A stretch of DNA of 17,621 bases from HGM12587 sp964561705 (GTDB taxonomy: Bacteria > Bacillota > Clostridia > Lachnospirales > Lachnospiraceae). The DNA lies in assembly GCA_964561705.1 (NCBI GenBank), contig CAZLQJ010000040.1, positions 1 through 17,621 of the forward strand, in the 5' to 3' direction. The notes beneath the pieces were generated by a model. It did no database searches, was not told the DNA's origin, and worked only from the letters and a program-made list of their open reading frames with translations. Shown here in pieces: positions 1 through 7,902 of the stretch; the first letter of the stretch is position 1; each line of letters opens with the position of its first letter. Position numbers and translations under genes: made by a program.

Positions 1-111
1 CAGGGAAGGCAACTTCCCTGCGGTCTTCTGTGTGTGGCGGATCGGATTATTTGCTACTGTTTTTTGATCCGCAGTTTGTTTCTGCATTGCGTTCAGCGTT
101 GGAACTGTTGT
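1..111. other. Left-edge non-coding stretch with two inverted repeats
   Basis: No convincing gene lies here. A perfect hairpin opens the window: an 8-bp stem (1-8 with 13-20) closed by a GCAA loop. A second pair, GCGGATC (37-43) with GATCCGC (66-72), flanks a 22-nt loop. The first hairpin may be the 3' end signal of a gene to the left, but no T-run follows it and the upstream sequence is not visible, so this remains a guess. Confidence 0.4.
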
Positions 112-140
112 TTGCGTTTAAGGTTTCCCTATGTTAAAAT
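112..140 (+). promoter_or_regulatory. Sigma-A promoter of the fucosidase gene
   Basis: TTGCGT (112-117) and TAAAAT (135-140) are separated by 17 bp. The -10 is preceded by TG one base upstream (132-133), making an extended -10. Transcription would begin near 147 and leave a leader of about 85 nt before the chosen start codon. I found no convincing catabolite-responsive element in this stretch. Confidence 0.6.
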
Positions 141-231
141 AAAAATGATATACAGTTTGTTTCGGGGATAAAGTGGAACATTGTACCTGTTTTGTGGAAA
201 ACGATAAAAATTTATGGGGGAAATGTGTAGT

Positions 232-3200
232 ATGAGAAGGAATCATTTGTTTAGGCGGTTTTTGGCGGTGGTTTTGACAGCAGCAGTTACAGTTTCCGGA
301 TTTGGCGGAGGCCGGACGACAGAGTTAAAGGTTTCTGCAGCTGAGGAAAATCAGGAGATCAATGAGTTGATGAAACTTTGGTATCGGACACCGGCAAATA
401 TTCAGACAGCGGAAAACAGCGGTGGAGAATGGATGCAGGAGTCGCTGCCATTGGGAAATGGAAATCTTGGAAATTTGATCTTTGGGGGTATTTCAAAGGA
501 AAGAATCCATTTCAATGAAAAGACATTGTGGACAGGTGGTCCGTCAAGTAGCAGACCAAATTATCAGTTTGGAAATAAGAGTACGGCATATACCGCAGCA
601 GAGATTGAGGAATATCGTCAGATTTTAGATGATAAATCTACGGATGTATTTCATGATTCTATGAGCGGTTATGGATATGTGCCTATTCGTTTTCCTGGTG
701 AAAACAACTTAAATAAAGGAAGTTATCAAGATTTTGGTGATATCTGGCTGGATTTTGGTGCGATGGGTATCACGGATACCAATGTGGACAATTATCGAAG
801 AGAACTGGATCTTCAGACAGGGATTGCCTCCACAAGTTTCTCTTTTGATGGTGTAGATTATCAAAGGGAGCATTTTGTCAGTTATCCGGATCAGGTAATG
901 GTTACGAATTTGACAGCGTCAAAGGCAGGCAAATTAAATGTTACAATATGCATGGAACTGAACAACAGTAATTTATCAGGAACGACGTCTTTTGATGAGC
1001 AAAATCATCGATGCACGATTGTAGGAACCGTGACGGACAATGGGTTGAAATTCCGTACAACGATGCAGGTAATCCCGGTAGGTGGGACGATTACGAAAAA
1101 TGTTGCAAAAGAGGGTTATACGGTAACCGGTGCAGACAGCATTCGGATCATTATGGCTGCAGAGACAGATTATAAGAATGATTATCCGACTTATCGGGAT
1201 AGGGAGAAAAATCTGACTACTGTGGTGGACGGACGTGTGACTGTGGCTGCGGGAAAATCTTATGAAACATTAAAAGAAAATCATTTGGCGGACCATCAGG
1301 AATTGTTTGACAGAGTTTCTCTGGATCTTTGCGAAGATCTGTCAGATCTTCCGACGAATGAACTGGTGGCATCTTATCGAAATGGAGAATATTCCAAATA
1401 TTTGGAGGTTTTATCCTTCCAGTTTGGCCGTTATCTGACCATTGCAGGTTCCAGAGGTACGCTGCCAAGCAATCTGGTTGGCTTGTGGACGGTAGGTGCT
1501 TCTGCATGGACAGGGGATTATCATTTCAATGTGAATGTGCAGATGAATTACTGGCCGGTTTATGTAACAAATCTGGCAGAATGTGGCACTACCATGGTGG
1601 AATACATGGAAAATTTAAGAGAACCGGGACGATTAACAGCGGAACGGGTACACGGCATTGAGGGTGCAGTGGAAAATCATACAGGCTTTGTTGTTCATAC
1701 CGAAAATAACCCATTTGGGATGACTGCGCCATCAAATGCACAGGAATATGGATGGAATCCTACGGGAGCTGCCTGGGCGATCCAGAATCTCTGGGCTCAT
1801 TATGAATTTACGCAAGATGAAGAATATTTGAAAGAGATGATTTATCCGATCATGAAGGAGGCAGCCAATTTCTGGGACCAGTATTTATGGACTTCCGGCT
1901 ATCAGGTGATTCATGACGAAGATTCTCCATATAATGGGCAGGCGCGTGTTGTTGTAGCACCAAGTTTTTCGGAAGAACAGGGACCGACAGCGGTGGGAAC
2001 GACTTACGATCAGTCTTTGGTATGGGAGCTTTATAAAGAATGTATTGAGGCCGGAAGGATCGTAGGTGAGGATCCGGTACTTTTGAACCAATGGGAAGAA
2101 ACCATGCAGAAACTGGACCCGATTGAGATCAATGAAACGAACGGCATCAAAGAATGGTATGAAGAAACTCGTGTTGGACTGAAAAATGGTCATAACCAGT
2201 CTTATGCGAAGGCAGGAAATCTGGCAGAGATTGCGGTTCCAAACAGTGGATGGTACATTGGTCACCCGGGAGAACAAAGACATGCCTCTCATTTGGTAGG
2301 ACTGTATCCGGGAACCTTGATCAATAAGGAAAACGAGGCCTACATGAATGCAGCGATTCAGTCTTTAACAGAGCGTGGGGAATATTCTACCGGATGGTCA
2401 AAGGCAAATAAGATAAATCTTTGGGCGAGAACCGGCAATGGAGAGAAGGCGTATCAGCTGCTGAAGAACCTGATCGGAGGTAATTCCTCCGGATTACAGT
2501 ATAATTTATTTGATTCTCACGGAAGCGGCGGCGGAGAAACCATGAAAAATGGTACGCCGGTATGGCAGATTGATGGAAATTATGGTCTGACTTCCGGTGT
2601 GGCTGAAATGCTGCTTCAATCCCAGTTAGATTATGTACAGTTTCTTCCGGCAATTCCTGCAGAATGGTCAGATGGTGAGGTTCAGGGGTTGAAGGCCCGT
2701 GGTAATTTTACCATTGGCGAAGTATGGAAAAATGGTGCGGCAGATGAATTTACCGTATGCTACGAAGGAACTCAGGAAAGCAGCGAATTTGTGGGAGAAT
2801 ATCCGAACATTACCAAAGCAGTGGTTTATGCAGATGGAAAAGAAATCGCTGTGGAAAAAGATCTTGAAAATGGGCGAATCACCTTTGAGGCGGAAGCCGG
2901 TGTGGTGTATTCCATTGATCTGCCGGATACTGTGCAGGCTTACCAACAGTGGCAGGAAGTTGCAGAAGAAATTTATTATCTGACAGAGGATGAATCATTT
3001 TCAGAAAATGAATTAGCGCAGATCTATTGGAAGTGGTATCAGTTTAGAGATGCAATTCTGGCAGAGGATCCGGAATTTAAGAAGGGTTCAGAAAGTTATG
3101 AAGCATTTCAGAAAATTTATCAGATTTTAAAAGATCATGGGAAAAATGCGCCGAATTTTGTGCAGGCACAGACGGCTGCAGCAAATTGGGACGGCTATGA

Positions 3201-4389
3201 CGCAGCGTTGATGATCGATGGAAATTCCGATACCCGCTGGGCTTCCAAATCACCGGTCGGGGATGTAGAGATTTTATTGACATTGGAAGAAAAATCAACG
3301 ATAAATGCAATCACTTTTGAGCAGTATGTTTCTTACAGAAATGCCAATGATGGTTATGAAATCTGGGCCTGGGACGGAAAGGATTACCGGAAAATCTGTG
3401 AAGGAACAGATCTTGGGGATGAAAATGATGCAACCGGTACCTATTTCGCTTCAAAAACCGTTGCATTTGACAATGTTCGCACCGAAAAGATTAAAGTGGT
3501 TATCAAAGCCGGTTATGTGGGAGAACCTTCTTTCTGGGAAATTAAGCCTTTGTGTCTGCGAAAGGGCAGTAATGGCGCCGGAACGATGGAGGCATTGGAT
3601 GGCTTAATTGAAAAGGCAGAGCGTATTGACCGGACGGGAAACATATATACGAAAATTGATGCCGATCTAAGAAAAGCATTTGAAAGAGCCGTGAGTGAAG
3701 CGAAAAAAGCAGATGGACTGACACAGATTGAGATTGATGTCCGGGAGAATTTGTTGAATCGTTTCTATGAAAGCGTTCAGAAGGAAATGTCAGAAGTAAA
3801 ACTGGTGGATGTTTCGGATGTTTTTAGTGATGTGGTGGAAGCAGACTGGTTTAAAGAGTATATTCAATATGTTTATGATTATAAAATCATGACTGGTATG
3901 ACCGGTACGGATACCTTTGCGCCGAATCAGAAGATCACAAAGGCGCAGGTGGCACAGGTACTCTATAATATGCAGGGAAATCCGCAGATTACGGATCGTC
4001 GTGTATTTACGGAACTTCTGGATATTCCGGAGAGTGCATGGTATGCAAATGCGGTTGCCTGGGCCTACAGTACAGGTGTTGTGACGGGAGATACGGTGAA
4101 TAGAAAATTCAGTCCGAATGCAGATGTGACCCGTGAGCAGCTGGCAATTATGATGTACAGATATGCCCTTTATTGCGGATACAAGGTCGATCAGACCAGT
4201 GATTTTGCCGGACTGGTGGGAGCAGAGAAGGTTGCTGACTGGGCAGCACCGGGGATGAAATGGGCTGTTGGAGCCGGATTGATCAGCGGTGTGGATAATC
4301 AAGGGGTAAAATATCTGGAACCGCAGGGAAATGCTACCAGAGCGCAGGTGGCAGCAATCCTGCAGAGATTCTGTCTTGCTTATCAATAA
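232..4389 (+). CDS. Secreted GH95-family alpha-L-fucosidase with discoidin-like and SLH domains
   Basis: The product (1385 aa) should hydrolyse alpha-L-fucosyl linkages, typically alpha-1,2, on host or plant glycans at the cell surface. The ATG at 232 is preferred over the longer frame from 214: GGGGGA (216-221) sits 10 nt upstream of it, and it begins a signal peptide with Arg-rich N-region, hydrophobic core and Ala-rich cleavage zone. Residues about 48-900 form the GH95 unit. FNVNVQMNYWP supplies the Asn pair (N433, N435), E582 lies in a PSFSEE segment and D781 in WQIDGNYG; these match the family's catalytic Asn/Asn/Asp/Glu set by motif. Residues about 973-1110 look like an F5/8 type C (discoidin, CBM32-like) domain, then a helical linker, then three SLH repeats (about 1198-1385) expected to hold the enzyme on the cell wall. 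There is no LPXTG motif. The family call is firm; linkage specificity is inference. Confidence 0.93.
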   Translation: MRRNHLFRRFLAVVLTAAVTVSGFGGGRTTELKVSAAEENQEINELMKLWYRTPANIQTAENSGGEWMQESLPLGNGNLGNLIFGGISKERIHFNEKTLWTGGPSSSRPNYQFGNKSTAYTAAEIEEYRQILDDKSTDVFHDSMSGYGYVPIRFPGENNLNKGSYQDFGDIWLDFGAMGITDTNVDNYRRELDLQTGIASTSFSFDGVDYQREHFVSYPDQVMVTNLTASKAGKLNVTICMELNNSNLSGTTSFDEQNHRCTIVGTVTDNGLKFRTTMQVIPVGGTITKNVAKEGYTVTGADSIRIIMAAETDYKNDYPTYRDREKNLTTVVDGRVTVAAGKSYETLKENHLADHQELFDRVSLDLCEDLSDLPTNELVASYRNGEYSKYLEVLSFQFGRYLTIAGSRGTLPSNLVGLWTVGASAWTGDYHFNVNVQMNYWPVYVTNLAECGTTMVEYMENLREPGRLTAERVHGIEGAVENHTGFVVHTENNPFGMTAPSNAQEYGWNPTGAAWAIQNLWAHYEFTQDEEYLKEMIYPIMKEAANFWDQYLWTSGYQVIHDEDSPYNGQARVVVAPSFSEEQGPTAVGTTYDQSLVWELYKECIEAGRIVGEDPVLLNQWEETMQKLDPIEINETNGIKEWYEETRVGLKNGHNQSYAKAGNLAEIAVPNSGWYIGHPGEQRHASHLVGLYPGTLINKENEAYMNAAIQSLTERGEYSTGWSKANKINLWARTGNGEKAYQLLKNLIGGNSSGLQYNLFDSHGSGGGETMKNGTPVWQIDGNYGLTSGVAEMLLQSQLDYVQFLPAIPAEWSDGEVQGLKARGNFTIGEVWKNGAADEFTVCYEGTQESSEFVGEYPNITKAVVYADGKEIAVEKDLENGRITFEAEAGVVYSIDLPDTVQAYQQWQEVAEEIYYLTEDESFSENELAQIYWKWYQFRDAILAEDPEFKKGSESYEAFQKIYQILKDHGKNAPNFVQAQTAAANWDGYDAALMIDGNSDTRWASKSPVGDVEILLTLEEKSTINAITFEQYVSYRNANDGYEIWAWDGKDYRKICEGTDLGDENDATGTYFASKTVAFDNVRTEKIKVVIKAGYVGEPSFWEIKPLCLRKGSNGAGTMEALDGLIEKAERIDRTGNIYTKIDADLRKAFERAVSEAKKADGLTQIEIDVRENLLNRFYESVQKEMSEVKLVDVSDVFSDVVEADWFKEYIQYVYDYKIMTGMTGTDTFAPNQKITKAQVAQVLYNMQGNPQITDRRVFTELLDIPESAWYANAVAWAYSTGVVTGDTVNRKFSPNADVTREQLAIMMYRYALYCGYKVDQTSDFAGLVGAEKVADWAAPGMKWAVGAGLISGVDNQGVKYLEPQGNATRAQVAAILQRFCLAYQ

Positions 4390-4393
4390 ACGA

Positions 4394-5797
4394 TCATTCC
4401 CAAAGGCTGTCGAAGAGAAGTTCTACAGCCTTTGGGATTTTTTCACTGCTGATACCGGAATAATTGATGAGCAGGGTATGCGGATATCCGGATCCGTTGG
4501 AAAAATATTGGCTCAGACAGGAAATATGAATCCCGTTTTTTGCGGCTTTGGCTGCTAGTTGTTCGTCAGAAAGGGTCGTATCAACATTTAAGAGAAAATG
4601 CAGTCCGGAATTTTCCTCGGAAATCCGGACTTTTTCGTATTTTGGATGCTTTTTAATGCAGTCCATGATCAGATCCCGTTGACTGCGGTAGAAATTCCGC
4701 ATCCGGTGAATATGTTTTTCAAAATGACCCTCAGACAGAAAACTGGTCAGTGTATATTGCTCAAAATTCGATACGGTGCAGGAGTAGAAATTTAATTCCT
4801 GACCATATTTTCGCATCAGTTTTTGCGGAAGAACCATATAACTGATACGGATGGTGGAAGTCAGACTTTTGGAAAATGTATTAATATAGATGACTTTCTC
4901 CATCATATCTATGCTTTGCAGGGAAGGAATCGGTTTTCCCGTAAAGCGAAATTCACTGTCATAGTCATCTTCGATAATATAGCGGGAATCATTGTTGCAT
5001 GCCCAGGAGAGCAGTTCATATCTTCTCCCTACCGGTGTCACGATTCCGGTCGGGAAATGATGGGACGGTGAAATATGCAAAACCTGTACCGGACTGTTTT
5101 CCAAAGCGGACAGGTCAATTCCGCAAGGATCCATAGGAAGATGAATACAATTCACCTCATTTGCCTGATAGATCTTAGAAATTTTCTGATATCCCGGATC
5201 TTCAATCCCATAGATTTTTTCGTGTCCCAAAAGCTGGATGATCAGTCCGTAAAGATATTCTGTTCCGGCACCGACAACGATCTGTTCCGGAGATACATTC
5301 ATTCCGCGAAACTGTAAAAGATATTTTGCAATCTCCCGGCGCAGTTCCCAGATACCAATGGACGGAGAATTGACCATTAACTGCTCATAGTTATCTGACA
5401 TGGTTTTTCGCAGAAGTTTTGCCCAAAGATGAAAGGGAAAATTCTGTCCGGAAGTGGAGTTACTGACAAAATCCGCGAAATAATCCGGTTTTTGCGGTGC
5501 AGGATCATTTTTTGGAAATTGGATCTGTACCGCCAGAGTTTCCTTTTCGGATGAACTGATATGGGACACAAAAAATCCGCTTTTTGGGCGGGAATAAATG
5601 TATCCTTCTGCCACCAACTGATTATAGGCATTTTCCACGGTAATGGTACTGATATTTAAATGTTCTGCCAGGGCTCTTTTCGAAGGAAGTTTCTCGTCCG
5701 GAGACAGCTGGCCGTTGAGAATATCCTGTTTGATCTGCTGATAGAGATATTCATAGAGACTGCTGTTTTTTTTGTTTTCAAAGGAATAAGTAAGCAT
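4394..5797 (-). CDS. pdxR: MocR-family GntR/aminotransferase regulator (PdxR-like)
   Basis: This is a chimeric regulator (467 aa) with an N-terminal GntR winged helix-turn-helix (about residues 11-77, including a PSKRALAEHL helix) and a fold-type I aminotransferase-like domain that senses pyridoxal 5'-phosphate. The PLP-binding signature is visible: IEDDYDSEFRF, then FSKS with the Schiff-base Lys at K310. The start is the ATG at 5797, not the in-frame one at 5818: AAGGAG (5809-5804) lies 6 nt upstream of it, and MLTYSFEN is a typical MocR beginning. It is divergent from a pyridoxal kinase, which strongly suggests that it controls B6 salvage. PdxR proteins in other Firmicutes and Actinobacteria activate PLP-supply genes when PLP is low; activation of the kinase here is inference. 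Its last codons contain the fucosidase terminator. Confidence 0.92.
   Translation of the reverse strand: MLTYSFENKKNSSLYEYLYQQIKQDILNGQLSPDEKLPSKRALAEHLNISTITVENAYNQLVAEGYIYSRPKSGFFVSHISSSEKETLAVQIQFPKNDPAPQKPDYFADFVSNSTSGQNFPFHLWAKLLRKTMSDNYEQLMVNSPSIGIWELRREIAKYLLQFRGMNVSPEQIVVGAGTEYLYGLIIQLLGHEKIYGIEDPGYQKISKIYQANEVNCIHLPMDPCGIDLSALENSPVQVLHISPSHHFPTGIVTPVGRRYELLSWACNNDSRYIIEDDYDSEFRFTGKPIPSLQSIDMMEKVIYINTFSKSLTSTIRISYMVLPQKLMRKYGQELNFYSCTVSNFEQYTLTSFLSEGHFEKHIHRMRNFYRSQRDLIMDCIKKHPKYEKVRISEENSGLHFLLNVDTTLSDEQLAAKAAKNGIHISCLSQYFSNGSGYPHTLLINYSGISSEKIPKAVELLFDSLWE
4398..4443 (+). terminator. Intrinsic terminator of the fucosidase gene, inside the pdxR 3' end
   Basis: A perfect 13-bp stem (4398-4410 with 4425-4437) closes a 14-nt loop and is followed by six T residues (4438-4443). 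It begins 8 nt after the fucosidase stop codon. The two stop codons are only 4 bp apart, so both arms of the hairpin are also codons of the convergent pdxR gene. Confidence 0.9.
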
Positions 5798-5861
5798 AAG
5801 TGACTCCTTATCTGGCATTTAAATTAATGTAAAATTGGGTATTTTAATATGGTCACATTTG

Positions 5862-5890
5862 AGTATAATAGAAAATATGAAAAATGTAAA
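5862..5890 (-). promoter_or_regulatory. pdxR promoter, overlapping the divergent kinase -10
   Basis: On the minus strand TTTACA (5890-5885) and TATACT (5867-5862) are separated by exactly 17 bp, a near-consensus sigma-A promoter. Its -10 overlaps the plus-strand TATAAT at 5864-5869, so polymerase could occupy only one of the two promoters at a time. Confidence 0.75.
5864..5869 (+). promoter_or_regulatory. -10 element of the pyridoxal kinase promoter, weak -35
   Basis: A perfect TATAAT lies 49 bp upstream of the kinase start codon. At 16-18 bp upstream there is no recognisable -35, only an A/T-rich stretch around 5840-5847; TTGGGT at 5835-5840 is too far away (23 bp). A perfect -10 without a -35 is typical of promoters that need an activator, and the divergent MocR protein is the obvious candidate. 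Confidence 0.55.
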
Positions 5891-5917
5891 CGAAAGATAG
5901 AAAAGAGGTTATGCCAA

Positions 5918-6751
5918 ATGAAACGAATTGTAACTGTGCAGGATATTTCCTGCGTAGGAAAATGTTCCCTGACCGTAGCACTGCCGATCATTTCTGCCAT
6001 GGGCGTGGAAACTGCAATTTTACCTACAGCGGTGCTTTCCACCCATACCATGTTTCAGAATTTTACCTATAAAGATCTGACAGACCAGATTGAGCCAATC
6101 ACAGAGCATTGGAAGAAGGAAAAATTTGAATTTGACGCGGTATATACGGGATATTTAGGGTCCTTTGAGCAGATTGATCTGATGAAGGAAATGTTTGAAA
6201 AATTTAAGACGGATTCGAACCTGCTGTTTGTAGATCCGGCAATGGCTGACAATGGTAAGCTTTATCCGGCATTTGATGAAAAATTTGCAGCTCATATGGC
6301 AACCTTGTGTGCGAAGGCGGATGTGATCGTGCCAAATATTACAGAGGCTTCCTATATGACCGGAATCGAATATCGGGAAACTTATGATGAAGCATATGTA
6401 AAGACGTTATTAAAGGCATTGGCACAGCTGGGTACCAAAATCTGTATCTTGACCGGGGTAAGTTTTGAAGAGGGACAGACCGGTGTTATGGGTTATGACA
6501 GCCGGAAAGATGAATATTATTATTATCAGCATAAGAAACATCCGGTCAGCTATCATGGAACCGGAGATATCTTTTCCAGTACCTGTGTAGGCGCAATGGT
6601 AAATGGAATGGAATGGAAGGAAGCAGTAGCAGTGGCTGCGGATTATACATCCGAATGTATCCGCATTACCTGTGAAGAGCCGGGCTCCATTACCTATGGC
6701 GTAAATTTTGAAAGTGTGATTCCATTTTTACTGAAAAGAATCGGGAAATAA
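5918..6751 (+). CDS. Pyridoxal/pyridoxamine kinase (PdxK/PdxY-like, ribokinase superfamily)
   Basis: The product (277 aa, usual family length) phosphorylates pyridoxal, pyridoxamine or pyridoxine with ATP in the cytoplasm, the salvage step toward PLP. Visible family marks are the N-terminal TVQDISCVGKCSLT, the VDPAMADNG segment and the anion-hole/catalytic GTGD (214-217) with D217 as the likely base. The longest frame begins at 5849, but those codons cover the promoter. The ATG at 5918 has AAGAGG (5903-5908) 9 nt upstream and begins at the conserved MKRIVTVQD. It is divergent from pdxR and ends at a bidirectional terminator, so it is monocistronic. Kinase class is secure; the preferred B6 vitamer cannot be read from sequence, so no symbol is assigned. 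Confidence 0.92.
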   Translation: MKRIVTVQDISCVGKCSLTVALPIISAMGVETAILPTAVLSTHTMFQNFTYKDLTDQIEPITEHWKKEKFEFDAVYTGYLGSFEQIDLMKEMFEKFKTDSNLLFVDPAMADNGKLYPAFDEKFAAHMATLCAKADVIVPNITEASYMTGIEYRETYDEAYVKTLLKALAQLGTKICILTGVSFEEGQTGVMGYDSRKDEYYYYQHKKHPVSYHGTGDIFSSTCVGAMVNGMEWKEAVAVAADYTSECIRITCEEPGSITYGVNFESVIPFLLKRIGK

Positions 6752-6806
6752 AAAACAGCTGTGGGAAGCATCCGTGAATCGATACGGATGCCCCACAGCT
6801 GTTTTT
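6751..6806. terminator. Bidirectional intrinsic terminator between the kinase and FNT genes
   Basis: A long inverted repeat pairs 6751-6765 with 6792-6806 (15 bp) and continues with an inner 8-bp stem (6768-6775 with 6784-6791) around an 8-nt loop, with two unpaired A residues on the left. The outer ends are A5 and T5, so each strand has a U-run at the 3' side of its hairpin. It serves both convergent genes and overlaps the last base of the kinase stop codon. Confidence 0.92.
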
Positions 6807-6839
6807 GTAGGAAAGGCCGAAAGCCTTTGATTTCTCTGA

Positions 6840-7595
6840 TTATTGATCCATGCTCATTTTTCTAAGCGGCCATGCCAGAGCAATGGCACCGCCAATGATG
6901 TTTCCGATGGTCACGATCACCATACTTCTTGCCATGGCACCTAAGGATAAGCCAGGAACCAGAAGATAGGCAACGAAGAAATTTCCCATGTTGGCAACAC
7001 AGTGTTCGAAACCGCCGATGACAAAGGCTGCGATACAGAAAATGATCATAGGAACTTTTGCGGATTCTTCTTTTAATTTAATGCCGCAAAGGACACCAAG
7101 ACAAACAAAGAAGTTGCAAAGGATTGCCCGGAAAAACATGGCGCTGGCAGAAAGTGCCAGTTTGTTTGGAATAAAGTTTGCATAATAGTCAGCAGTTCCG
7201 GATGCGCCGGCGAGAACGAAGATCAGTCCCAAAATGGCACAGCCTACAAAGTTTCCTATGTAGCTGACAACCCATACCTTACCGACATCCTTCCAACTGA
7301 CTTTTTTGTCAAAAGCACCGAAAGCCATGACAAAATTGTTGCCGGTAAAAAGCTCTCCGCCGATCATGGAGATCAAAAGAACTGCCAGTGCGAACACGCA
7401 GGCACTTAAAAATTTGCCCCAGGCCGGTGATTCGCCGGAAAAAACATTTCCGGTAACATTGGAGAAGATCATCGCAGCGATAATGAAAAATCCTGCCATC
7501 ACTGCACGCATAAAATATTTGCCGAAATGGTTGTTCAGCAGTGAGATTTTTGCTTTTGCAGCATTTGAAACCTTTTGTACATCATCATAGTTCAT
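6840..7595 (-). CDS. Formate/nitrite transporter family channel (FocA/NirC type)
   Basis: This is a pentameric-channel family member (251 aa, about six membrane helices) that passes small monovalent anions such as formate, nitrite or hydrosulfide across the cytoplasmic membrane. The family marks are the omega-loop region GGELFTGNN (79-87) and GFEHCVANM (195-203), whose H198 corresponds to the conserved pore histidine of FocA. The ATG at 7595 is preceded by an AAAGGGGGA ribosome binding site with suitable spacing. The gene stands alone with its own promoter and terminator. Formate export is the simplest role in a fermenter, but nitrite (NirC) or hydrosulfide (HSC) transport cannot be excluded from sequence alone. 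The palindrome over its promoter suggests redox or metabolite control. Confidence 0.93.
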   Translation of the reverse strand: MNYDDVQKVSNAAKAKISLLNNHFGKYFMRAVMAGFFIIAAMIFSNVTGNVFSGESPAWGKFLSACVFALAVLLISMIGGELFTGNNFVMAFGAFDKKVSWKDVGKVWVVSYIGNFVGCAILGLIFVLAGASGTADYYANFIPNKLALSASAMFFRAILCNFFVCLGVLCGIKLKEESAKVPMIIFCIAAFVIGGFEHCVANMGNFFVAYLLVPGLSLGAMARSMVIVTIGNIIGGAIALAWPLRKMSMDQ

Positions 7596-7668
7596 TAATA
7601 TGTCCCCCTTTATATGTAATGAAGTAACTAAGATGGGTATAGGTAATAGCCTATCCTTCCTTATCTAA

Positions 7669-7692
7669 AGTTTGTTATAATTATAACAAACT
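7669..7692. promoter_or_regulatory. Perfect 24-bp palindrome over the FNT -10: probable operator
   Basis: The 24 bases are identical to their reverse complement, with half-site AGTTTGTTATAA. The inner 18 bp have the form TTGTTA-N6-TAACAA. This resembles the clostridial Rex consensus TTGTTAA-N4-TTAACAA, with a mismatch at one symmetric position. It covers the -10 and probable start site of the FNT promoter, where a bound repressor would block initiation. The palindrome is seen directly; the identity of the regulator is inference, and other dimeric regulators could use such a site. Confidence 0.65.
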
Positions 7693-7708
7693 CCCAGACA
7701 GATTTCAA
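7680..7708 (-). promoter_or_regulatory. FNT gene promoter
   Basis: On the minus strand TTGAAA (7708-7703) and a perfect TATAAT (7685-7680) are separated by 17 bp. Transcription would start near 7673, giving a leader of roughly 78 nt. That leader holds a small imperfect hairpin around 7635-7655 (ATAGG with CCTAT). Confidence 0.75.
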
Positions 7709-7762
7709 TGCTATTTCAAAATTTCATAAAGTTTCAGAAACGCCCCCAAATCCCCGGAATAC

Positions 7763-7792
7763 TTGACAATAAAATGGGGGACGGGGTATAAT
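7763..7792 (+). promoter_or_regulatory. Promoter of the FAD-dependent dehydrogenase and downstream genes
   Basis: A consensus TTGACA (7763-7768) and a consensus TATAAT (7787-7792) are separated by 18 bp. Transcription should begin near 7799, about 100 nt before the start codon. Confidence 0.85.
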
Positions 7793-7815
7793 AAGTTGCA
7801 TATAGTGATGTTGAG

Positions 7816-7852
7816 GGAGCTGATATTTATCCAAATATGCAGTTCCTTTTTT
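7816..7852 (+). terminator. Terminator-like hairpin in the 5' leader (possible attenuator)
   Basis: A 13-bp stem with one G-U pair and one bulged G (7816-7828 with 7833-7846) closes a 4-nt loop and is followed directly by six T residues. It lies between a consensus promoter and the start codon, so it would stop most transcripts at about 55 nt unless bypassed. TGCATAT (7797-7803) can pair with ATATGCA (7835-7841) inside the right arm, a possible antiterminator, though only part of it would be in RNA starting near 7799. It fits no riboswitch class that I recognise. Confidence 0.6.
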
Positions 7853-7902
7853 ATGTATATGCGGAAAAATAATCAACAGAAGTATAGATGAGGTATCAAA
7901 AG

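Noticed and set aside
195..213. Possible catabolite-responsive element (TGGAAAACGATAAA) before the fucosidase
   Set aside because: The spacing between TG-AA and CG is one base too long for the cre consensus and the right half lacks the CA, so it is not supported.
3790..4386. 198-codon minus-strand frame under the SLH region
   Set aside because: It is antisense to the fucosidase, with no ribosome binding site and a low-complexity Ile/His/Arg composition typical of the reverse strand of a coding gene.
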